DNA of 64,000 nucleotides, taken from Brasenia schreberi. Taxonomy: Eukaryota; Streptophyta; Magnoliopsida; Nymphaeales; Cabombaceae. The notes under the pieces were generated by a model, which worked only from the letters and a program-made list of their open reading frames with translations, made no database searches and was not told the DNA's origin. Location of the stretch: contig JAYKKT010000064.1 of NCBI GenBank assembly GCA_036023115.1, positions 5,240,001-5,304,000 on the forward strand, read 5' to 3'. How positions within the stretch are numbered: the first letter of the stretch is position 1; each line of letters starts with the position of its first letter. The position numbers and the translations under genes are program-made. Below are positions 60,006 to 64,000 of the stretch, piece by piece.

Positions 60006-60098
60006 GGGTACAACAGGGAGGTTGAAGCCAATGTCTGGTATCGAACCCATGACCTTTAACTTGTGAGTGGACCCCCAGCCATGTCATGTCAGCCTCTT
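60006..60098 (-). repeat. tRNA-derived SINE, family II
   Basis: Inverted copy: ACATGGCTGGGGGTCCACTC, ACAAGTTAAAGGTCATGGG, TTCGATACCAG, TTGGCTTCAACCTCCC, TGTTGTACCC. The B box GGTTCGATACC is well kept. Confidence 0.65.
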
Positions 60099-61277
60099 TA
60101 TGCTTAGGAATGAATTTTACATGCACAATTTTATATAAATTTTACATGGTTCCTTCTCTATTAAACTATGATCCTAAGATTAAAAATGTACACAGAAAAT
60201 ATCTCAATTTATCTTTCAAACTTTTACGTAAATTTCGGGAATATTGAAGTGAGCTAAGCTTTTAAAGTTTGCTTCTGAACCTGCATGAGTTTCATACTTC
60301 CACCTTACACCAAAAGGAGGAAAAGACTGAACTATGAAAAGCTGTAACTTGACACAAATGCCTGGTTGGTTCAAGTAGTTCGGCACTTGTTCTCCTTAAG
60401 AAAGGTCTCGAGTTCAAATCTTTTGAATGGAGAAAACCAGTTCTTAGAGATGCCTTTAAAGGCTCACGCATCAAATATAGTTATGAGTCATGCATGGAGA
60501 TGCTTCAAGGCTCATGCGTCAAATTATAGTTCTCATTTGGGATTATAATTAATTTTATATTTGTCCCAATCGTTCTTTTTCTCGAATTATTTCATGTAGA
60601 ACCTTAAAATTAATTTAGGGTGATCACTCTCTCCCCCTATATAGAAAGAGCGAGAGCCAAAGAGAGAGTATGGTTCATGCTCAATCGAGAAGTTTGCATG
60701 GTTTCACTAATTTAACCATTGAACGTGATTGAGAGTAAAAGCTGGTGGTTGGATTGATGATTGAGGGAAAAAATGGTGGTTGGATTGGTGAAATCATGCA
60801 AACGGTTTGATTGGTATCATGTTCAATTGAGCATGAACTTCTTTCTACATATATACAAGGAGCTGCTAGACAGCCTATGATACTAGACATTACTTATCAT
60901 CACTACTGTTTAATGCACTTCGTCGCATGTAATGCATCCATAAACAATGGCATCACTCCTTGGGTTGATTGTGTCAAGGTTGACGGATGACTGATCTGTA
61001 CCGTTCACACGAACAAGATTTGAGGACAGTGAGGTACCTAACTTGCTTGACTAAGTAAAATATTTACTAGATTTCATGATATCTTCAAGATTTTCTAGAT
61101 GCGATCTTGTATGGCTGGAATTCGGGAGTGGTAATGGATCGAAGAAATGGTATTTCGAACCAAATTATAACCAGAAGGTTTAACAAAATTCACCATCAAG
61201 CCACTTTCTCACAAATCTAGCACCTACCTTCCCCTATTCATTTCGTTCTCTTTCTTGCATTTTCTTGAGGTGTAGCC

Positions 61278-62666
61278 GTGGACGCTCAGATCTCAATGGC
61301 TACCAATGAGCAAAACAACGATTGCATGAGCCCTACAAGATCGAAAAATCGCATTGAAACCATCGACTCCAACTGCAACGTCTTCAAATCGGCCGTATCC
61401 CTTAGCCACAAGAAATCCTCTCAAAATGATCAGAACGTACTGATAGATGATGAAAGAAACATCAATACCAACAACGGAAGCAATGCGTTATATGAAAAGG
61501 AGGACGCAAAATCAGTGACCCATGAAGATGCTATGACCAACAATGCCGAAATATCAATCCAAAGTGAAGGAGACAGCAGCAACAACGTAACATCTGAGCC
61601 GTCTATCATCATGTCAATCAACGGTAAAAACAACGGTAAAAGAGTTATCACAAACAATGGAAAAGCAGAATCTTCCTCAATCTCCATCTTTAAGCTTCCA
61701 CTTTCAACGAAGTTTAAGTTCCTTCGTCTCAGGAAACTGAGGCAGAGATCCAGTGACGCAAACGGTAATGCTGGTGCATTGATCAAATATATGACACCTT
61801 CATTTCTCCCCACAAAGCTTGGTTTCAGAAAATTTATCGGGGGGTCCAACAGAGAGAACGGATCAACAAGCAACAATGATCTCAAAAGCAGATTGAAGTC
61901 TTCATTTAGTTCTTTTAGCTCGGCTAGCAAGTCAAAATATTCCTCCTTTAAGAAGAACTTTAATGGAAACAAGACTCAAAAAGAAGGCTCCTCATCTCGT
62001 GTTAGTTTCTCGCAGAAGTTTACCTTGGATTATTTGCTTAGTGGTGTCAATAACCGAAGATTTTGGCCTTGCGGTGCTTTTCACTCAAAAAGGACCGGTG
62101 TGGCTCCTACCACGGAACCCAACGACGATGAGTGTGTTGAGAATAACAAGAATACAGCATCACCAATTGGTGATGATGATGGTTGTGGGAGGAGTTTTCA
62201 TGACAATAGTTTTGCAATGCAACTGAATAGAGAATACAAAGAAGAGAGTGGCGAGGAAAGTGAAAGAGTGGAATTGTGGAAGGCTAGGATTTTGATGGGG
62301 AAGAAGTGTAAACCGTTGGATTTAGATGAAGATGAGATCAACTATGATATAAGTGGCAATCTCGCAGCTGAAGGACGCAATGCAAGTTGTTGTGATTCAT
62401 CTGTTCCCTCTATCAACTATGATTTGAGTGCCAATCTGATCGTCGACGAAAACCATCACACGGATTATGAATCAACTGTGACTTCCCAAGAAGATTTTGA
62501 GGAAATCAAAGAGGACCACAGAGATCCTGTTTTTATCTGTTATGATGCGAGTGATGATAACCATGGTGGAAGCCATCGTAGCGATTCTTCTTCGTCTGTT
62601 ACTTCTCATGAAGATTCTGATGAGGATATCGAACAGGACTTAAATGCTGCTGTTGGTTCGGATTAG
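61278..62666 (+). CDS. Uncharacterised plant protein with an ILMG-KC-PL motif, intronless
   Basis: A 462-residue frame with an ATG after a CT-rich leader. No enzyme domain is recognised. The N-terminal half is Asn/Ser/Lys-rich and probably disordered. It is followed by a basic Ser-rich stretch (about 145-250, including KFKFLRLRKLRQR) and an acidic C-terminus. A conserved-looking block WKARILMGKKCKPLDLDED (334-352) followed by INYDISGNL resembles a motif I recall from uncharacterised plant proteins (RILMG-x-x-C-x-PL...YD-x-x-GNL). The C-terminus repeats itself: INYDISGNL (354-362) and INYDLSANL (379-387); VTSQEDFEE (401-409) and VTSHEDSDE (441-449). No signal peptide or membrane segment is seen. 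Function is unknown. The length and absence of stops make a real gene likely. Confidence 0.8.
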   Translation: MDAQISMATNEQNNDCMSPTRSKNRIETIDSNCNVFKSAVSLSHKKSSQNDQNVLIDDERNINTNNGSNALYEKEDAKSVTHEDAMTNNAEISIQSEGDSSNNVTSEPSIIMSINGKNNGKRVITNNGKAESSSISIFKLPLSTKFKFLRLRKLRQRSSDANGNAGALIKYMTPSFLPTKLGFRKFIGGSNRENGSTSNNDLKSRLKSSFSSFSSASKSKYSSFKKNFNGNKTQKEGSSSRVSFSQKFTLDYLLSGVNNRRFWPCGAFHSKRTGVAPTTEPNDDECVENNKNTASPIGDDDGCGRSFHDNSFAMQLNREYKEESGEESERVELWKARILMGKKCKPLDLDEDEINYDISGNLAAEGRNASCCDSSVPSINYDLSANLIVDENHHTDYESTVTSQEDFEEIKEDHRDPVFICYDASDDNHGGSHRSDSSSSVTSHEDSDEDIEQDLNAAVGSD

Positions 62667-63702
62667 GGACTTCTGCAATTAATGAATGGCGTCGTCATGC
62701 ATGCAATGTTCATCCGCATCATAATATGGTAAAAATTTGCTTAGGTGTGTGTGTGCCTTGCTCTCTTGTACATTTAGTGATTTTGGTGTCTCTATGTTTA
62801 TTAAGTGTCCTGCTTAAATCTTTAGTTCACTTCTTCCTCTTTTTTCTTCGTCTTTTATCAGTTCCATATCGTCATCTCTCTCTCTCTCTCTCTCTCAACG
62901 GGGTTAAGATCCCAGCGAAATGTGACAGGAAGCAATCTCGATTAACAAGCTTTTTGCTGGAAATTAGAAAAAAAAGCAGATGAAGAGTAGCAATATTAAA
63001 GTAACACACTTGAAGCTTTACATCGAGAAAGGCAGGATCGTAAAAAATGCACCTAAATGAAAACACATGAAGGTAATTTCCCAGGGTTTATCAAGAATGT
63101 CCATCGGCTAACCTCCTAACTGGCATAGGAAATGAATGTCGATGGGCTAATGGGAAATGACATCATTATATGAATTGCATGAAGCCTCTGTTTCAGGGTT
63201 TCGAAATTTATCTGATATGGCAACCCATGCATGAGTGACGGACTCACTTTAGGGAGAGGTGAGGCATGCACCTCACTCAAAATCTAAAAAGTTTCTCGAT
63301 TTATCACTTTAACGAGAAAATGAAGTGTTTTGTAGACTTAAAATACAAGTGCACTTCACCCCAAAAAAGTTGCTGAATGACACTCTTTGGTAGCTAGCAT
63401 GGACCAGGCAAAGAGGATCCTCAATTCCTCATTTTTGTGCTCCTTGTTATATAGAATGCCTTTCTCTGAAGATTACTCATACCTTATGAATGTCAGCAAA
63501 TCGTTATATGTCTAAATGTCCGAGAAACCTTATGAGTGTAATAACATGGTTGTCTTATGCCGATGATGCATTACTATTTTGCAAGGCGCAGTTTGGAACG
63601 TTCTTATAAAGCTTACTTGCCAGAGTTTAAAAGGTTACAGGACAACAATGAAGCTAGTCTTTGAATGTTTGGGCCGGACGACTGTATGATGTCTAATTAT
63701 AT
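62667..63702. other. Downstream flank of the 462-aa gene, no further gene seen
   Basis: It contains the probable 3' untranslated region, a (CT)n run at 62875-62896, and an L1 relic near 63540-63660. The rest is AT-rich and unassigned. Confidence 0.5.
63540..63665 (+). mobile_element. L1-type LINE relic (YADD motif)
   Basis: The frame reads WLSYADDALLFCKAQFGTF, the catalytic YADD block of a plant L1 reverse transcriptase, followed by stops. About 120 bp is recognisable. Confidence 0.65.
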
Positions 63703-64000
63703 ACAACAACAACAAAGCTTTTTCCTATACTAGACAAGGTCGGCTACATGGATTCTTTGTTTCCACAGATCTCTATCGTGTGCCATGTTAGCAGTTAACT
63801 CCCAATAAGCTAGATCTTGTTTCTTTCCAACACTTTTGTCGTTGTCCTCTACCTCTTTTAATACTTTCCAAATTTAGTTTTTCTAACCTTCTTATAGGTT
63901 CTCCTTTTGATCTTCTTTCTATATGTCCAAACCATCTTAAACCATGTTTTCTCATTTTATCCTCTATTGGTGTCACTCCTAATTTGTTTCTAATAACCTC
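63703..64000 (-). mobile_element. RTE-type LINE, 3' part, runs off the window
   Basis: From an inverted (TTG)n tail and CCTTGTCTAGTATAGGAAAA, the copy extends rightward past the edge. On the minus strand it encodes [20 protein letters not shown] and a Lys/Arg-rich end, the same region as in the copy at 16027-16817. Confidence 0.85.

Larger units (their letters stand above)
58065..61277. other. Intergenic region
   Basis: No gene is recognised. It holds an (AT)n array (58284-58339), two SINEs, GGTTCC-rich repeats related to the MITE at 12284-12584 (59105-59655) and GATATGGAT-rich low-complexity sequence (59690-59920). The segment just before 61278 has CT-rich sequence (CTTTCTTGCATTTTCTTG) typical of a plant leader. 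Confidence 0.55.

Noticed and set aside
86..60098. tRNA genes at the A/B-box-bearing sequences
   Set aside because: Heads lack a matching acceptor stem and anticodon stem and recur with a common non-tRNA tail, which fits SINEs.
61430..61972. A 180-codon frame opposite the 462-aa gene
   Set aside because: It is an antisense shadow rich in Leu, Ser and Phe with no motif.

Overview
The window is plant (angiosperm) nuclear DNA. The evidence is multi-exon genes with GT-AG introns encoding plant-type proteins, Ty1/copia, hAT and RTE-type transposons, many short tRNA-derived SINEs and long AT- and CT-rich microsatellites. Introns of 8-9 kb suggest a medium to large genome. I cannot name the species. 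There is no bacterial-type organisation, so operons, ribosome binding sites and CRISPR do not apply.

Layout. Positions 1-4130 are intergenic repeats, including a G-rich minisatellite bounded by SINE pieces. At 4131-5255 (-) is an intronless GATL-type glycosyltransferase gene. Positions 5256-11802 are repeat-rich intergenic DNA. At 11803-34167 (-) is a complete 11-exon RAE1 mRNA-export factor/nucleoporin gene (346 aa assembled by eye). Its introns carry a 3.2-kb hAT element, a 1.6-kb hAT element with gene-like cargo, a hAT 3' relic, a hAT-type MITE and several RTE LINE fragments. At 36026-37420 (-) is a P-loop NTPase gene whose middle exon has a stop and a frameshift. At 41418-52467 (-) is a complete 10-exon importin-alpha gene (527 aa). 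Its intron 7 holds a 4.9-kb copia element with LTRs that look identical. Positions 52468-57336 are intergenic with an L1 relic. At 57337-58064 (+) is a broken heavy-metal-associated (HMA) domain gene. At 61278-62666 (+) is an intronless 462-aa protein of unknown function. The right edge runs into another RTE LINE (63703-64000, -).

How the genes fit together. RAE1 (mRNA export, nuclear pore) and importin-alpha (protein import) act in the same nucleocytoplasmic transport system and lie about 7 kb apart on the same strand. The GATL enzyme belongs to cell-wall polysaccharide synthesis in the Golgi. The other genes have no evident pathway link. The most notable candidates are four mitosis-specific activator (MSA) consensus matches in each copia LTR, a gene-fragment-carrying hAT, a GC-AG splice donor at the largest RAE1 intron, and three families of very short tRNA-derived SINEs.

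All exon boundaries were read by eye from splice consensus, reading phase and remembered family sequence. No alignment or database search was run.
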